This document shows, one piece after another, positions 6,351 to 7,664 of a DNA stretch of 7,664 nucleotides. Origin of the DNA: Archangiaceae bacterium (GTDB lineage Bacteria; Myxococcota; Myxococcia; Myxococcales; Myxococcaceae); NCBI GenBank assembly GCA_023248915.1, contig JAHFDQ010000119.1, positions 5,101 through 12,764 on the forward strand, in the 5' to 3' direction. The notes under the pieces were generated by a model. It saw only the letters and a program-made list of their open reading frames with translations, was not told the origin of the DNA and did not search any database. The translations under genes and the position numbers were made by a program. The first letter of the stretch is position 1. Each line of letters opens with the position of its first letter.

Positions 6351-7664
6351 TCACCAACCGCACTGTTGGCCCTTGTTCTGCGTCTTCAGCCACTCTTCGA
6401 GCGGCTGGAAGTAGTCGAGGACGGCGGAAGCGTCCATCTGGCGCTGGCCGGTTAGCGCTTCCAGGGCGTCGGGCCACGGCTTGCTGGCCCCCAGGGCGAG
6501 CATCGCCTGCAGCTTCGCGCCCGCCTGCTTGTTCCCGAAGATCGAGCACTCGTGCAGGGGGCCGGTGGCTCCCGCCGCCTGGCACAGCGAGCGGTGGAAT
6601 TGGAACTGGAGGATGAGCGCGAGGAAGTACCGCATGTACGGCGTGTTCCCCGGAATGTGGTACTTGGCGCCCGGGTCGAAGTCGGCCTCGGTGCGCGCGG
6701 CCGGCGGCGCCACGCCCTGGTACTTCTTCCGAAGCGCCCACCAGGCGGCGTTGTAGTCCTTGGGGGCCACCTTCCCCGCGAAGACGTCCCACCGCCACTG
6801 GTCGATCATCCGGCCGAACGGGAGGAAGGCGATGCGCTCCAAGGCGGTGCGCATTTGCAGGTTGACCAATTCCTTGTCGTTCTTCGGCACGCCCTGCACC
6901 AGGCCGAGGTTCTTCAGGTAGCCGGGGGTGATCGACAGGGCCAGGGCGTCGCCGATGGCCTCGTGGAAGCCGTCGTTGGCGCCCTGCTGAAAGAGCACCG
7001 GCAGCGTGTGGTACGCGTGGAAGTAGTAGTCGTGCCCGAGCTCGTGGTGGACGGTGCGCAGGTCGTCCTCGTCGATCTTGATGCACATCTTCAGGCGCAG
7101 GTCGTTGTCGAACTGCACGTCCCAGGCGCTGGCGTGGCAGACGACTTCGCGGTCCGCGGGGCGCTTGAACAGCGAACGTTCCCAGAAGGTGGCGGGCAGC
7201 GGGTCGAGCCCGAGCGAGGTGAAGAACGACTCGCCCAGCCGCACCAGCTTCAGCTCGTCGTACTTCTGGGCTTTCAGCGCGGCGGACACGTCGGGGCTCG
7301 CCTGGCCCGCGTACGGTTCGACCAGTGGGTAGATGTTCTGCCATTCCTGCGCCCACATGTTGCCGAGCAGGTGCGTGGGAATCGGGCCCGACGGGCTCAC
7401 CTTGTCCTTGCCGTACTTCTCGACCAGCTTCGAGCGCACGTAGCAGTGGAGCTGGTCGTACAAGGGCTTCACCTGGCCCCAGAGCCGGTCGGTTTCCGCC
7501 TCGAAGGCGGCGGGGGACATGTCGTAGCCGTTCCGCCAGAGCTCGCCCAAGTCCTTCGAGCCGATCTCGCGCGCGCCCTCGTTCGACAGGTCGACCAGCC
7601 GCGCGTACATCGGCCGCATCTCGCGCGAGATGGTGTGCCACCCGGCCCAGGCGTCGAGCAGTTC
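6351..7664 (-). CDS. Peptidase M2 (ACE-like peptidyl-dipeptidase A), N-terminus beyond the window
   Basis: The C-terminal 437 residues of a bacterial homologue of angiotensin-converting enzyme, a zinc dicarboxypeptidase that removes C-terminal dipeptides from oligopeptides. The frame is open to the right edge, whose first residues (ELLDAWAGWH) already match the family, so the start lies outside. Seen: HHELGHD with zinc motif HELGH at 7032-7046; FHEAIGD with the third ligand Glu at 6960-6962; VCHASAW; and KYHIPGNTPYMRY (6627-6665), holding the Lys, His and two Tyr that bind substrate C-terminus and transition state. Two cysteine pairs match conserved ACE disulfides: codons 7137-7139 with 7083-7085, and 6582-6584 with 6546-6548. 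This favours an exported protein. The C-terminus (LDYFQPLEEWLKTQN, then CGW) ends as single-domain members do, with no membrane anchor. The Arg of the C-terminal chloride site is kept (6630-6632). Confidence 0.96.
   Translation of the reverse strand, partial: ELLDAWAGWHTISREMRPMYARLVDLSNEGAREIGSKDLGELWRNGYDMSPAAFEAETDRLWGQVKPLYDQLHCYVRSKLVEKYGKDKVSPSGPIPTHLLGNMWAQEWQNIYPLVEPYAGQASPDVSAALKAQKYDELKLVRLGESFFTSLGLDPLPATFWERSLFKRPADREVVCHASAWDVQFDNDLRLKMCIKIDEDDLRTVHHELGHDYYFHAYHTLPVLFQQGANDGFHEAIGDALALSITPGYLKNLGLVQGVPKNDKELVNLQMRTALERIAFLPFGRMIDQWRWDVFAGKVAPKDYNAAWWALRKKYQGVAPPAARTEADFDPGAKYHIPGNTPYMRYFLALILQFQFHRSLCQAAGATGPLHECSIFGNKQAGAKLQAMLALGASKPWPDALEALTGQRQMDASAVLDYFQPLEEWLKTQNKGQQCGW

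Noticed and set aside
6307..7641. A second minus-strand frame of 444 residues over the M2 gene.
   Set aside because: Arg/Pro/Ala-rich frame-shifted shadow; the M2 motifs are all in the other frame.
1..7664. CRISPR arrays, insertion sequences, tRNA genes, phage or defence genes.
   Set aside because: No direct-repeat array, transposase, tRNA-like sequence or defence-type domain was seen on reading both strands.

Overview
This GC-rich, gene-dense window comes from a bacterial chromosome, most likely a member of the Myxococcota. That placement is an inference from the strong G/C bias at third codon positions, the cold-shock protein type (VFCHH in place of VFVHF), the tandem M16 peptidase pair and the bacterial angiotensin-converting-enzyme homologue. 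I recognise no mobile element, CRISPR array, tRNA or rRNA, and the region reads as ordinary core or shell chromosome. Long open frames antisense to or overlapping the genes are by-products of the base composition.

Layout, left to right. Positions 1-91 are non-coding as far as I can see. Positions 92-3114 (minus) hold a translationally coupled pair of secreted M16 peptidase-family proteins. The upstream gene carries the zinc site (HLFEH), and the downstream gene lacks it but keeps the Arg/Tyr substrate-binding pair. A 46-bp spacer separates the pair from a divergent gene at 3161-3892 (plus) for a secreted FKBP-type prolyl isomerase. That gene converges, with only 11 bp between stops, on 3904-5931 (minus), a large cysteine-free HELGH zinc peptidase that looks like a gluzincin related to the M3/M2 families. 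Upstream of it, at 6012-6224 (minus), is a 70-residue cold-shock protein gene. It has its own sigma70-like promoter, a structured leader of about 73 nt and a clear intrinsic terminator. The window ends inside a peptidase M2 (ACE-like peptidyl-dipeptidase) gene, 6351-7664 (minus), whose N-terminus lies beyond the right edge.

Functionally, three independent zinc-peptidase lineages (M16, an M3-like gluzincin, M2) and an FKBP foldase lie within 7.7 kb. Visible signal peptides, a possible lipobox, cysteine pairing or cysteine absence point to export for most of them. A shared theme of envelope or extracellular protein folding and peptide turnover is plausible, but the genes lie in at least four transcription units, so co-function is inference. 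The cold-shock gene between the two gluzincin genes is an independent unit. I did not find a convincing novel multi-gene system. The items most worth a second look are the unassigned gluzincin, the ACE homologue's active-site and chloride-site residues, and the regulatory DNA around the cold-shock gene.
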